A stretch of 17,858 nucleotides of DNA from Heyndrickxia sporothermodurans. GTDB taxonomy: Bacteria; Bacillota; Bacilli; Bacillales; Bacillaceae_C. Shown here in pieces: positions 6,959-15,309 of this stretch. Made by a program: the position numbers and the translations under genes. The DNA lies in NCBI RefSeq assembly GCF_016785185.1, contig NZ_JAEKDY010000067.1. One strand, written 5' to 3'. Numbering within the stretch: position 1 is the stretch's first letter; the number at the start of each line of letters is the position of its first letter. The notes under the pieces were generated by a model. It did no database searches. It was given only the letters and a program-made list of their open reading frames with translations, and had not been told where the DNA came from.

Positions 6959-9130
6959 TTATTTAAACGCAAACATCACTTTTCCATCTTTCAATTCAAG
7001 AAAAGCTTCAAATTTATCTGTACTATCTTTCTTTTTGAAGCCTTTAATCTTACTAGTTTTACCTTTCTCACACAATTGCTTAATTTGAGTTTTTGTAAGG
7101 CTTTTGTCGTTTTTCTTTTTTGGAAAAGTTTGTTTACAGCCATTTTTATATTCTGTGCAACCATAAAACTCTTTCTTCTCAATGATATGACCTTTTTTAC
7201 ACGTTGGACATAAAGCAATATTATCTATCGATTGCATAGCTTGAATTTGCGAATCTATTTTTAAAAATTCAATACTTTGCTTTGTATTTTCTACTATTGA
7301 TTTCGTGAAGTTTATCGTATTTAGAATAAAGGTTTTTTTATCCCCTTCACCTTTACCTATTTTTTTAAGGTAGGATTCCCATTTTGCAGTTAATTCAGGT
7401 TTTGCTAAAAGAGTACCTTCTACTGCTTGACATAGGATTTCACCCTTTTTGGTAACAAAAACTTTATTCTTTTTAACTTCGATATATTTTTGTTTTTTTA
7501 ATCCTTCAATGATATTAGATCTAGTAGCTTCTGTACCAAGACCTTCCACTTCATTCAAAATTGCCTTTGATTCTTCATCTATCTCTTTTATTTTTTTCCC
7601 ACAATCTCGCATAAGAGGAATTAAATCGCCCTCTGTATACTGTTTAGGCTTTGTTGTTTTACCTTCTTTTATTTGAAGCATTGATTCAACCTTCATACCA
7701 CTTGATACATCAGGCAGCAGTGATTCCTTTAGTTCCTCGTTGTCCTCGTCTTTTGGATCATCCAAAAACATTTCTTTCCACCCTTTTGATTTTTCAATTT
7801 TCCCTTTAGTCTCAAAAGGTAATTCATTGACAGTAGTAACAATTGTAGTTTCTTCATATACATAAGGAGCATGAAACATTCCTAATGCACTCTTTAAGAT
7901 CTCAAAATAGATGTTTTTTTGCTCTATTGTTAATGAATTAATCACTGTATCGGAAGGAATTTTTTTTGTAGGTACAATAGCATAATGTTCTTGTACTTTT
8001 TTACTATTAACATATCTCTTATTCGGTTCTAGTGAATGTGGTTCAAACACTTGATTAGCCAATTTTTGATAGTTAGATAAATTATCTTTTAAATAGGCGA
8101 ATTCACTATCCGTAATATAAGGTGTATCAGTTCTCGGATAAGTTACTAATTTCAAAGGATTATCATACAAACTTTGCACTATCTTTAACACTTGATTTGG
8201 ACTATACCTAAATTTTTTATTTGCTAAAACTTGTAAAGAAGATAAGGAAAATAATTGCGGTGAAGGTGTCTTTTTGACTTCCTTTTTAACATCTTTTATT
8301 TCTCCAATGCTTTTACCAGTAGAAGAAATACCACTTTTTCGAAGTAAATCTTGAACTTCATTTTTTGAATCGTATTTTCCTTTATATCTTCCTTTGTATG
8401 TACCACTGTTAGTACTAAATAGTGATTCAAGTTCAAAAAAAGGTTTAGGCTTAAAATTTTCAATTTCTTTTTGACGATCATAAATTAGTTTCAAGGTGGG
8501 TGTTTGGACCCTTCCGACAGAAAACGACACATTTCGACCACCTTCGCCTTTTACGCCTTTTTTGAATAGGAGCAACGAATATAGCCTTGAAGTATTCAAC
8601 CCTACTAACCAATCGCTTATTTGCCTTGCTTGGGCTTCTTCTGAATAATGAATATAATCTTTTCCATCCTTTAAATTTTTAAACCCTTTGATTATTTCAT
8701 CATCCTCTAAACTATTAATCCATAATCTTTTTGTAGGTTTATGGCTTGCTCCTGCCTGATTTATTATTAATCTAGCTATACTTTCCCCTTCTCGATCACA
8801 ATCAGTACCAATAATTATTTCATTACATTCATCTAATAATTTTTTCACAATATTAAATTGTTTAATCTTGTCACTAGATACCTTAAACTTAAATTTAGTT
8901 GGAATAATAGGAAGATTATCTAGTGACCAATTCTTTAAAGATTCTTCATAATCATGTGGTTCAAATAGAGTAATTAAATGACCAATAGCATATGTTAATT
9001 TAGCACCATCAGGAAATATCGAAGATTTAGGTATTTCAAAATACCCATCGTGTTTTTTTGAACCATTTAAAGCTGTAAAGTATGCTTGGGCTTGACTTGG
9101 TTTCTCTGCAATGATTAACACACTTCCCAT
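6959..9130 (-). CDS. topB: DNA topoisomerase III (type IA)
   Basis: A 723-aa TopB-family enzyme. The Toprim domain opens with LIIAEKPSQA (Glu9) and has the metal-binding GTDCDREGE (Asp110, Asp112, Glu114). The active-site Tyr331 lies in LVTYPRTDTPYI, and FSVGRVQTPTL at 203-213 is a conserved type IA motif. GLGTEATRSNII is the typical late motif. The C-terminus has a four-Cys zinc element (CPTC, then GC and GC within about 30 residues). It passes single strands through transient breaks and probably relieves or decatenates DNA during plasmid transfer or replication. Its ribosome binding site (GGGAGAG) lies in the last codons of the coupling-protein gene, giving tight coupling. Type III topoisomerases are known passengers of Gram-positive conjugative plasmids. 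Confidence 0.95.
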   Translation of the reverse strand: MGSVLIIAEKPSQAQAYFTALNGSKKHDGYFEIPKSSIFPDGAKLTYAIGHLITLFEPHDYEESLKNWSLDNLPIIPTKFKFKVSSDKIKQFNIVKKLLDECNEIIIGTDCDREGESIARLIINQAGASHKPTKRLWINSLEDDEIIKGFKNLKDGKDYIHYSEEAQARQISDWLVGLNTSRLYSLLLFKKGVKGEGGRNVSFSVGRVQTPTLKLIYDRQKEIENFKPKPFFELESLFSTNSGTYKGRYKGKYDSKNEVQDLLRKSGISSTGKSIGEIKDVKKEVKKTPSPQLFSLSSLQVLANKKFRYSPNQVLKIVQSLYDNPLKLVTYPRTDTPYITDSEFAYLKDNLSNYQKLANQVFEPHSLEPNKRYVNSKKVQEHYAIVPTKKIPSDTVINSLTIEQKNIYFEILKSALGMFHAPYVYEETTIVTTVNELPFETKGKIEKSKGWKEMFLDDPKDEDNEELKESLLPDVSSGMKVESMLQIKEGKTTKPKQYTEGDLIPLMRDCGKKIKEIDEESKAILNEVEGLGTEATRSNIIEGLKKQKYIEVKKNKVFVTKKGEILCQAVEGTLLAKPELTAKWESYLKKIGKGEGDKKTFILNTINFTKSIVENTKQSIEFLKIDSQIQAMQSIDNIALCPTCKKGHIIEKKEFYGCTEYKNGCKQTFPKKKNDKSLTKTQIKQLCEKGKTSKIKGFKKKDSTDKFEAFLELKDGKVMFAFK

Positions 9131-9135
9131 TTATT

Positions 9136-11421
9136 TCACTCTCCCATTAAAATAGCTTCATCTTCATTTATTTCTTTTTTAGCATCGTTCATATCCACAA
9201 AGTCTACAAATGCATTAAAAGTTTGATCTTCATTTTTAATTGCATCGGTGTATGTATTTAGTGAAGCAAAGGAATCATTATAATCATTAATTGTCTCTTC
9301 TGTTAAGTGCGAAGATTTAGAAACTATATTCATTATTTCCTTTTCTGCATCGATTTCTCCAAAATCCTCATAAAAGCTATCGAATTGAATTTCCAGCACT
9401 TCTTCTTTCTCTATGCTATCGTTTTTTTTCACTTGTTCATCATGTTGATTTTCAGCAAAGTTTTTCATTAAAAATTCTTGAGCCATTAAATCAAATTTAT
9501 CATTATGTCTAATTTCTTCAATTTCTTGTTTAGATTCACTTGGTTTTACTTTCGTTATGATAATATCCTCTTTTGGTTCCTGTTCAATTTTTTCAATCGA
9601 TACTGATGTCGATGAACTATCAACTATTTTCGGAGTAGTAGTTCCTTCATCTTTTTTAAAATTATCGTAGATAGGTGTAATTTCTTTGTCCAAAAATCGC
9701 AAGTATTTTTCCCTATAATTCAAATAATTAGGTTTTCTATCCTTCCCAAAAAGAAAATCACCATATATCACATATTGCCATGCCTTTTCTAGTTTCAAAG
9801 GATAATAGCCTGATACAAATAAATAACAAGTGTTTTTATCTACTGTCATTAATTCCCCTTCTGTAATAAGAGGTCTTTTCACATATTGTTCTTGGGTAGA
9901 TTTCGAATTATTACCATTCGTGAATATTCCACCACTTTGACTATTTGAAGTTGTTTTCATTCTTGCTGTAGTATCTCCTGCTAAACCTGAAAAGTATTTT
10001 GCAGTTTCTACATCACCAGTTCTCAAGAACAACTTTGTATCATGATTATTAATAATGGTTCTTCCTATCTCTTTGCCGTATTTATTTTCAAGTTGTGCCA
10101 AATCTTGTACGATTGTAATCATTTCCATTCCCAATCCACGACAAGTTGAAAGAGTACCTTCATAATCATTAATTTTTCCTAAGTTAGCAAATTCATCTAA
10201 CAAAAACATTGTTTTAATAGGAAGTACTCCATAGTTTTTATCTGCTATGTCATATAAAACACTAATTAATTGGTCAAAAAACGTAGCTGTTAGGGCTTCT
10301 ACAGGATTAGACTTCATGGGTATTTTTACATACAAAATACTTTTTCTTTCTTGGAAGTCATGAAAGTTGAAATCACTACTTGCAGTCATGCTCTCTACAT
10401 CTTTCAAAGAAAATATTGCAGTTTGTTGTGCAAATGATGACAAAATACTAGTTCTAGTTTTTCCATCGGACACACTCGCATCTTTTAAATAAGCATATGC
10501 AGGATGATCTCTTCCAATATCCTCACATAGTTCTCTTAAATAATTTTCATCCTCCGAAATTCTATAAAACTCACCTTTTACATGAACCGGTATATTTGCA
10601 TTATCATAAACGGACTTACAATATATAATTAATCCTGTTAATAAATCCCTTGCAGTAGTGAAAAAGAAATCTTCTTTGCCATCTTTTGAAGAGTTTTTTG
10701 CAATTGCTTCCGCAATTTTCTTTGCATCAATATCTTTTATTATATAATCAAGTGGATTATATTTAGCCTGGTCTAAGTTCAAGAAATCTATTTGAAAAAC
10801 TTCAAAACCTTGATCCCTCTTAATTTGATGGGTGGCATGATAAAGTTCCCCTTTAGGATCAGTGATAATCATTGTTTTTTTTGTATTATTAATAATGTTG
10901 TTGAATACAAAACTCTGTCCTTTACCCGAACCTGACGCACCAATTAAAAATACGTTACTATTATCTACCGTGGTGTTTTCTGGAAGTATTAATAATTCAT
11001 TTTTATTAGGTGTTTTTCCTAATACTATTCCATCCTCTACTTTCAATGTTTTAAAGGGTTTATTTTCACCGAATTGATTGTTGCTAGAAATAGCTTTCCC
11101 TTTCTTCAATTCTTCTACTTCACCCCACCTTGATGTACCATGAACTCCATGATCACTAGCGTTTTGAAAACCTTTTTTTTCACCCACTTTCGAAAGTACG
11201 AAACCAAAGAATACTACAGACAACACCCCTAGTACCATTTGCATTTCAAAATCCGTTGTCAAAACCCAATCAAAGGTACGGTCAAAATCTAATATGTTTT
11301 CTTGAAAATTGGTATGGTCATTAATCGCAAACAATGCTGCTGCTAATGCATAAGCGACAACCAATGTCATAAAAAACGCAGCAACAACCTTTTTCCAGTA
11401 CCCCTTTTCTTTTTTCTTCAT
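9136..11421 (-). CDS. Type IV coupling protein, VirD4/TraG family
   Basis: A 761-aa inner-membrane ATPase that links the relaxosome to the secretion channel. Two transmembrane segments lie at about residues 11-33 and 61-78. The Walker A motif is GASGSGKG (161-168), followed by TDPKGELY (187-194), which is diagnostic for VirD4/TraG proteins. Walker B is TMFLLDEFANLG (404-415), and a conserved TIVQDLAQLENKYG follows. The C-terminal 200 residues are a long acidic, low-complexity extension ending in DEAILMGE, probably for contact with partners or substrates. The ATG has GAGGAG about 9 bases upstream, immediately after the relaxase stop codon. By family knowledge it would recognise the relaxase and other protein substrates, often through their C-termini. 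Confidence 0.95.
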   Translation of the reverse strand: MKKKEKGYWKKVVAAFFMTLVVAYALAAALFAINDHTNFQENILDFDRTFDWVLTTDFEMQMVLGVLSVVFFGFVLSKVGEKKGFQNASDHGVHGTSRWGEVEELKKGKAISSNNQFGENKPFKTLKVEDGIVLGKTPNKNELLILPENTTVDNSNVFLIGASGSGKGQSFVFNNIINNTKKTMIITDPKGELYHATHQIKRDQGFEVFQIDFLNLDQAKYNPLDYIIKDIDAKKIAEAIAKNSSKDGKEDFFFTTARDLLTGLIIYCKSVYDNANIPVHVKGEFYRISEDENYLRELCEDIGRDHPAYAYLKDASVSDGKTRTSILSSFAQQTAIFSLKDVESMTASSDFNFHDFQERKSILYVKIPMKSNPVEALTATFFDQLISVLYDIADKNYGVLPIKTMFLLDEFANLGKINDYEGTLSTCRGLGMEMITIVQDLAQLENKYGKEIGRTIINNHDTKLFLRTGDVETAKYFSGLAGDTTARMKTTSNSQSGGIFTNGNNSKSTQEQYVKRPLITEGELMTVDKNTCYLFVSGYYPLKLEKAWQYVIYGDFLFGKDRKPNYLNYREKYLRFLDKEITPIYDNFKKDEGTTTPKIVDSSSTSVSIEKIEQEPKEDIIITKVKPSESKQEIEEIRHNDKFDLMAQEFLMKNFAENQHDEQVKKNDSIEKEEVLEIQFDSFYEDFGEIDAEKEIMNIVSKSSHLTEETINDYNDSFASLNTYTDAIKNEDQTFNAFVDFVDMNDAKKEINEDEAILMGE

Positions 11422-11435
11422 TATTTTTAACTCCT

Positions 11436-13481
11436 CTACATTTCTCTTTCTATATCCCTATCTCTATAAAGCATTTTAGGCTTTTTCTTCTTTCTTCTTT
11501 TAGCTTCTAAATCATAATCATTTCTTTCTTGCTGCTTAACTGCATTCATTAGTGAGTTAAACATCATTTCTGAATTGCTGCTAGTTGAGTTATTCGTGAA
11601 GGAATTTTCTTGATGATTAGTTTTTGGAATTTCATTTTTATCTTTTTTAATATATCTTTCTTTAACTGTCTCAAGATCCTTAGATAACTTTCCACTTTGC
11701 TCATTATTAAGATGCAATTGTAAAACTTTCGATTGAATTTCAGAAGGTATTTCTTTAATTGTATCTATGGATATTTCAGGGTAACGTTGCTTTAATTGTT
11801 CAATTAACACATCTTTTAATGTTTCTTTCCGTTCCTCTTTGGTTGTGATTTGTTCTCTCGCATCTGTATATTTAATCGATGAATCATAAGTCTTTTTGGC
11901 ATCAAAATTCTTATAACTATCTCTGTATTCAACCTTTCGTTTTTCTTTGGTTCTCTCTAATATTTTTAAACTATTATTAACATCTTTCCATTCCTCTAAA
12001 ACCTTAGAAAGTTTCACATTAGGAGTACTTAATTTGTGTAAATCATTTTCAAATTCATTTATCACATCACGCTTATATCCTTCTTGTTTAAATAAATCAA
12101 CATACTTTGATTTCACTTCTACAACAGAATCATTATTCTCAAATTTATCTGCATATTGAGGATATAAGAAGTTAAATTCCTCTATAGCAAATTGTTTTTG
12201 AATTTTAACTACACGTAAAGAATGTTTATATAACTCATTAAACATATTAATTGCTTTTACATTCTCTTCACGTTTAGCTTTAAATGAATCAACCTTTTCT
12301 TTAAATTCCTCTTTGAATCTACTTGGAATAATTCCATAAAGTAGAGTTTTATTCGGTTTTGATTTATATACCTCTTGTGCTTTAACAAGTACTTTCTCTT
12401 CTGCAAATAAAATTCCTTTTTGATATTCTAATTTTCTTTTCCAATTATCTAATTTAGAAATATTACTTTTAGCAGAATTGAAATCAACAAAACCACTTAT
12501 TCGTTTTGCTACAACTTTTAAAGACTTCCAATCATCAGTGCTCAAATTAGCCGATTTTCTAATACTTCTTAACCCATTGATTAAATCATCATTTCTAACT
12601 TCACGATATTCAGAAAGAGAAACAATCTTTTTAGATAGCAATTCTTTTTCTTTAGCAATCCTTTGAAGTTCATTGTTGGCTTTGTCGATCTCTTTGTTTC
12701 CCTTTGCATAAAAGGTTACTGGTTCATAGTCTATTCCTTTTTGAACTGCTCTTTCTTTTTCTCTCTTTTCAATCGCATATTCCTCTAAAGTTAATCGTTG
12801 CTTTGGTAATTTATCGATTCCTTGATTTTCATAACTTTCATGAGATACAGTTTCGGAAATACCATTTAATTTATAAAACTCATTTACTTTATCAGCGAAA
12901 TTTTTTCTCCACTCAATTAATGATTCTTTTTTATCCCAATCTGTTAATGCAATAGTTTTATATTTTTTCTCCCCCTTATCGTTTAAAACATGATTTCCTT
13001 TTTCATCAAATATGTATTCTTTTTTCTTTTTATTTCCCCAAGATCCATCTTCGTTGAAAGGTCTTGTTGTCAACATAATATGTGCATGTGGATTATGATT
13101 TACATCCCTGTGAATAGACACATCGGCAACCATTCCCTTAGAAACAAAATTGTCTTTGACATACTCTAATAACATTTGAGATTGATTTTCTTTGTCTAAT
13201 TCAACTGGTAATGCAACAATAATCTCTTTAGCCAAACGACTATTATAATTCCTTTCTACAGACTCTACTTCATTCCATAAACGTTCACGATTATAAACCC
13301 ATTCAGGAGCATGGGAAGGTGCAAGAATATGAGTTTCAGGCATAACAGTTCTTTCTTTATACGACTTTAATTCATTATCTCTTTCGGAAAATAATGATTC
13401 TCCACTTTTGTAAGAAGCACTTGCAACAGCAGATTGTTTAGCTTTATTAATATTTCTTACGGATAGATAGAATAAACTCAT
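11436..13481 (-). CDS. mobA: MOBQ-type relaxase, MobA/MobL family
   Basis: A 681-aa relaxase. The N-terminus MSLFYLSVRN is followed by ASASYKSGESL, where Tyr24 is a likely nicking tyrosine. The metal-binding motif has His124 followed by HNPHAHIMLTTRP (His132, His134). It cuts oriT, stays covalently bound to the strand and guides it to the coupling protein. Residues beyond about 230 form a long, highly charged coiled-coil region; no helicase or primase motif was seen. The start at 13481 has a textbook AGGAGGTG 4 bases upstream. A 16-codon upstream extension is rejected because it reads through the structured leader. The protein ends YRDRDIEREM, similar to the tails of three neighbours. It is the first gene of a six-gene operon. 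Confidence 0.93.
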   Translation of the reverse strand: MSLFYLSVRNINKAKQSAVASASYKSGESLFSERDNELKSYKERTVMPETHILAPSHAPEWVYNRERLWNEVESVERNYNSRLAKEIIVALPVELDKENQSQMLLEYVKDNFVSKGMVADVSIHRDVNHNPHAHIMLTTRPFNEDGSWGNKKKKEYIFDEKGNHVLNDKGEKKYKTIALTDWDKKESLIEWRKNFADKVNEFYKLNGISETVSHESYENQGIDKLPKQRLTLEEYAIEKREKERAVQKGIDYEPVTFYAKGNKEIDKANNELQRIAKEKELLSKKIVSLSEYREVRNDDLINGLRSIRKSANLSTDDWKSLKVVAKRISGFVDFNSAKSNISKLDNWKRKLEYQKGILFAEEKVLVKAQEVYKSKPNKTLLYGIIPSRFKEEFKEKVDSFKAKREENVKAINMFNELYKHSLRVVKIQKQFAIEEFNFLYPQYADKFENNDSVVEVKSKYVDLFKQEGYKRDVINEFENDLHKLSTPNVKLSKVLEEWKDVNNSLKILERTKEKRKVEYRDSYKNFDAKKTYDSSIKYTDAREQITTKEERKETLKDVLIEQLKQRYPEISIDTIKEIPSEIQSKVLQLHLNNEQSGKLSKDLETVKERYIKKDKNEIPKTNHQENSFTNNSTSSNSEMMFNSLMNAVKQQERNDYDLEAKRRKKKKPKMLYRDRDIEREM

Positions 13482-13503
13482 GATGCACCTCCTTTCCCAT
13501 TTT

Positions 13504-13602
13504 CCCCGAAGGGCTATTGTCGTAGACAACGTTTCACTGGCCTTCGGTTTACCGAAAGCCAGTACCCATTCAACACCTAACTTGTTAGGGTGTGTAAATG
13601 GG
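13504..13602 (-). other. Candidate oriT / structured leader upstream of relaxase
   Basis: About 100 bases carry four adjacent inverted repeats: CCC-TTCG-GGG (13504-13513, minus-strand reading), TTGTC/GACAA (13517-13529), a 13-bp stem with one G·U in minus-strand RNA (13536-13548 with 13551-13563), and a compound stem CCCATT/AATGGG (13565-13570 with 13597-13602) enclosing ACACCTAAC/GTTAGGGTGT. Position directly before a MOBQ relaxase start and dense dyads are typical of oriT. The minus-strand core AGCCCTTCGGGG weakly recalls the GCCCT core of known MOBQ nick regions. The promoter lies farther upstream, so the element is also transcribed as an mRNA leader of about 137 bases and could act as RNA control. 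Loss of coding potential across the region fits either role. Confidence 0.5.
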
Positions 13603-13625
13603 CACTCCTTTCAGTTCGTGAATCT

Positions 13626-13654
13626 ATTATATCACTTGATTTTCATCTATTCAA
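13626..13654 (-). promoter_or_regulatory. Promoter of relaxase operon
   Basis: On the minus strand TTGAAT (complement of 13649-13654) and a perfect TATAAT (complement of 13626-13631) are separated by exactly 17 bases. Transcription would start near 13619 and give a structured leader before mobA. It overlaps the divergent promoter at 13636-13664, so the two probably compete or share a repressor. Confidence 0.8.
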
Positions 13655-13664
13655 CTATTATAAT
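13636..13664 (+). promoter_or_regulatory. Promoter of the small relaxosome-accessory genes
   Basis: TTGATT at 13636-13641 and a perfect TATAAT at 13659-13664 are separated by 17 bases. The predicted start near 13671 leaves a leader of about 17 bases that contains the AAGGTGG ribosome binding site of the 91-aa gene. It is face-to-face with the mobA promoter. Confidence 0.75.
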
Positions 13665-13687
13665 GTCTATAAAAAGGTGGTGTTTTA

Positions 13688-13963
13688 ATGATTAAAACTG
13701 AAAAAAAATTAGAATCTATAGAAGAACAAATTAAAAAATTAAAGGAAAAGCAAAAGAGATTAGAAAAGAAACAAAGGATGGATATAGGTAAGGCTTTATT
13801 AGATGAATGGGCTATTTCTGACATCGATATAGTATTAGAACTTATCACACATTTTAAACCTCAAGTGGATGAATACATAAAAGCAAAAAAAGAAAAATGT
13901 CTTAGCGAAAATAATAAAAGTATAGAAAACAATAATGTAACCTATGAAGAAAGCAATGGATAA
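13688..13963 (+). CDS. Small coiled-coil protein, probable transfer accessory factor (91 aa)
   Basis: An ATG at 13688 has AAGGTGG at 13674-13680. Residues 4-32 are a strongly charged coiled coil (ESIEEQIKKLKEKQKRLEKK). A second helical block follows (IGKALLDEWAISDIDIVLELITHF), and the hydrophilic tail ends in TYEESNG. Overall shape, charge and position beside the relaxase resemble small MobC/TraC-type accessory proteins of MOBQ plasmids, but no signature motif is seen. It is transcribed divergently from mobA from an overlapping promoter, so it may bind this region and repress the operon while helping the relaxosome. The next gene overlaps its end. Confidence 0.7.
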   Translation: MIKTEKKLESIEEQIKKLKEKQKRLEKKQRMDIGKALLDEWAISDIDIVLELITHFKPQVDEYIKAKKEKCLSENNKSIENNNVTYEESNG

Positions 13964-14234
13964 CAAAAATAAAAACCATGAGAATAATGAAATACAAAAA
14001 ATTAAAAAACAGATCGAACGACTAGATCATCAAGCAACAGAAATAAGACGTTCTTTAAAGTCAAAAACAAAATATGAATATAGGAAACAAAGAACAAGAC
14101 GTTTAGTAGAAACTGGTGCATTAGTAGAAAAATATTTTAAACTAGAAAATCTATCTATTTCTGAAAGAGAAGAATTGTTTAAAATGTTTGCAACCTTTGT
14201 AAATGCAAATAAACCAAATCATCTAAAAAAATAA
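13944..14234 (+). CDS. TraD-type conjugal transfer accessory protein
   Basis: A 96-aa basic protein with a coiled-coil stretch (residues 16-40, EIQKIKKQIERLDHQATEI), then RKQRTRRLVETGALVEKYF at about 47-65. The R-K-x-R-T-R-R-L-x-x-x-G-A-L-V-E pattern is the hallmark of the small TraD family found beside MOBQ relaxases in Ti and broad-host plasmids (not the F-plasmid TraD coupling protein). Such proteins belong to the relaxosome. The ATG at 13944 overlaps the preceding gene by 20 bases. The ATG at 13956 has a weak GAAGAAAG just upstream, overlaps by 8 bases, and is an equally plausible start (92 aa). Translation is probably coupled to the 91-aa gene. It ends at a bidirectional terminator. Confidence 0.75.
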   Translation: MKKAMDNKNKNHENNEIQKIKKQIERLDHQATEIRRSLKSKTKYEYRKQRTRRLVETGALVEKYFKLENLSISEREELFKMFATFVNANKPNHLKK

Positions 14235-14264
14235 ACTGGATCAACTTAAAAATCGATCCAGTTT
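14233..14264. terminator. Bidirectional terminator between convergent genes
   Basis: A perfect 10-bp inverted repeat (AAACTGGATC at 14233-14242, GATCCAGTTT at 14255-14264) has a 12-base loop. Plus-strand transcripts continue into TTTTATATTTATC; minus-strand transcripts continue into TTTATTTTTTT. It separates the TraD-type gene from the convergent 312-aa gene. Confidence 0.85.
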
Positions 14265-14269
14265 TATAT

Positions 14270-15208
14270 TTATCTTTCAATTTCAATGTCAACTTTACTT
14301 TCGGTTTTTCTTTCAATGTTATTATCATTCAACACAATTTTACTATCTTCCCTTTTTTCTTCTTTAAACGAACCTTGAACCTCTTTTCCTTCACTTTCAA
14401 GAAGTTTTATATATTCAATATTTATTGAAGTTCTACTATGCAATCTACTAATATTCACACCACTATTTTCTAATTGTTTTAGCTTTTCGGAAGTTGGTAT
14501 TTTATCAATGTCAATTTCTTCTGTTTTTATAACTTCTTTATGTTCTAATTTCCAGTCTACTTTATTATCATTTGTAACCCCTGAATCTACATATTCATTT
14601 TCAAAAGTTACACTATCTTTCTTAAGCGTTTTGTGATCTAACACATTATTTGTTTCTTCATTTTTTTTATTATGTATAACTTCACTTTTGGAATCTACAA
14701 TATATGTGTTTACTTCTTTTACTTTATTATCATCTTTACCCTTTTCTAATTTCTCTATATTATCAATATGATTGTTACTATTTAACTCTTTCGTATTATT
14801 GTTCCCTAAAGCCTTTACCTTTTCAGCAATAGTATTAAATTTATCTGTTTGTATTTTTTCTATTTTATCTAGCTTAGCATATTGTTCTTTTCCTTCTACC
14901 GTACTTACATCTACGTCTCTTTTCATTTCTTTTATTCCATCAACCACTTTAGCATTAACATCTTTCAACTTTTCAAAAGTCGGATTGATTTTTTCAGCAG
15001 CATATTGTTTCATTAATTTCTTGGCTAGTTCAGGGTCTTCCTTTAGCTTTTCTCCAACCATTTTAGCATTTTCACTTAACTTATAGCCTTCTTTTGCATC
15101 ATTGATAAAAGTTTCAAAATCCTTCTTCAGTGTTTTAAAAAACTTCTCAAACAGTTCCATCATTGCTTCTAAATACTCGTCTTTAATTTGATCAATTTGT
15201 TGTGACAT
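14270..15208 (-). CDS. Charged helical protein, unknown, with ER-type C-terminal tail (312 aa)
   Basis: I do not recognise a family. The start at 15208 (MSQQIDQIKDEYLE) has GGAGAG about 6 bases upstream. A 37-residue hydrophobic extension upstream is rejected because it reads through the AT-rich control region. Residues 1-135 are almost continuous amphipathic helix (EYLEAMMELFEKFFKTLKKD), suggesting oligomerisation or binding to a large partner. Residues 135-230 are Asn/Lys/Glu-rich and probably disordered. A small ordered block near 242-282 (EKLKQLENSGVNISRL) precedes a second charged tail ending KVDIEIER. That ending matches the ArdC-like and 535-aa proteins although this gene is in a separate transcription unit. 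It may be a protein exported during conjugation; this is inference. Confidence 0.7.
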   Translation of the reverse strand: MSQQIDQIKDEYLEAMMELFEKFFKTLKKDFETFINDAKEGYKLSENAKMVGEKLKEDPELAKKLMKQYAAEKINPTFEKLKDVNAKVVDGIKEMKRDVDVSTVEGKEQYAKLDKIEKIQTDKFNTIAEKVKALGNNNTKELNSNNHIDNIEKLEKGKDDNKVKEVNTYIVDSKSEVIHNKKNEETNNVLDHKTLKKDSVTFENEYVDSGVTNDNKVDWKLEHKEVIKTEEIDIDKIPTSEKLKQLENSGVNISRLHSRTSINIEYIKLLESEGKEVQGSFKEEKREDSKIVLNDNNIERKTESKVDIEIER

Positions 15209-15223
15209 AAGTTCTCTCCTTTT

Positions 15224-15291
15224 TTGAAAATATTTGATATTATATAATATTATAACAACAAAAACATTGTAAAGTATATATAAATACTTTA
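15224..15291. promoter_or_regulatory. Divergent control region with palindrome
   Basis: Between the 312-aa gene (minus) and the 113-aa gene (plus) is an extremely AT-rich stretch. On the plus strand TTGAAA (15224-15229) and TATTAT (15248-15253) are 18 bases apart and could drive the 113-aa gene. An inverted repeat TAAAGTAT/ATACTTTA (15270-15277 with 15284-15291, 6-base spacer) lies just downstream and resembles an operator. Several overlapping TATAAT hexamers on the minus strand make a promoter for the 312-aa gene likely, but no good -35 is evident. Confidence 0.45.
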
Positions 15292-15309
15292 TATGAAAGG
15301 ATTTTATAC

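Noticed and set aside
6908..7213. 101-codon plus-strand ORF across the topB 3' end and hairpin
   Set aside because: It is antisense to the conserved zinc-element region of topB, and its start lies inside the hairpin. No ribosome binding site or family resemblance.
13480..13695. Plus-strand ORF across the oriT candidate
   Set aside because: It reads through the hairpins and both promoters, with no ribosome binding site. The region is better explained as non-coding.
14772..15086. 104-codon plus-strand ORF inside the 312-aa gene
   Set aside because: It lies wholly opposite a gene with a good ribosome binding site, and its Ser/Phe/Leu-rich content is the mirror of Lys/Glu codons. No ribosome binding site was found.
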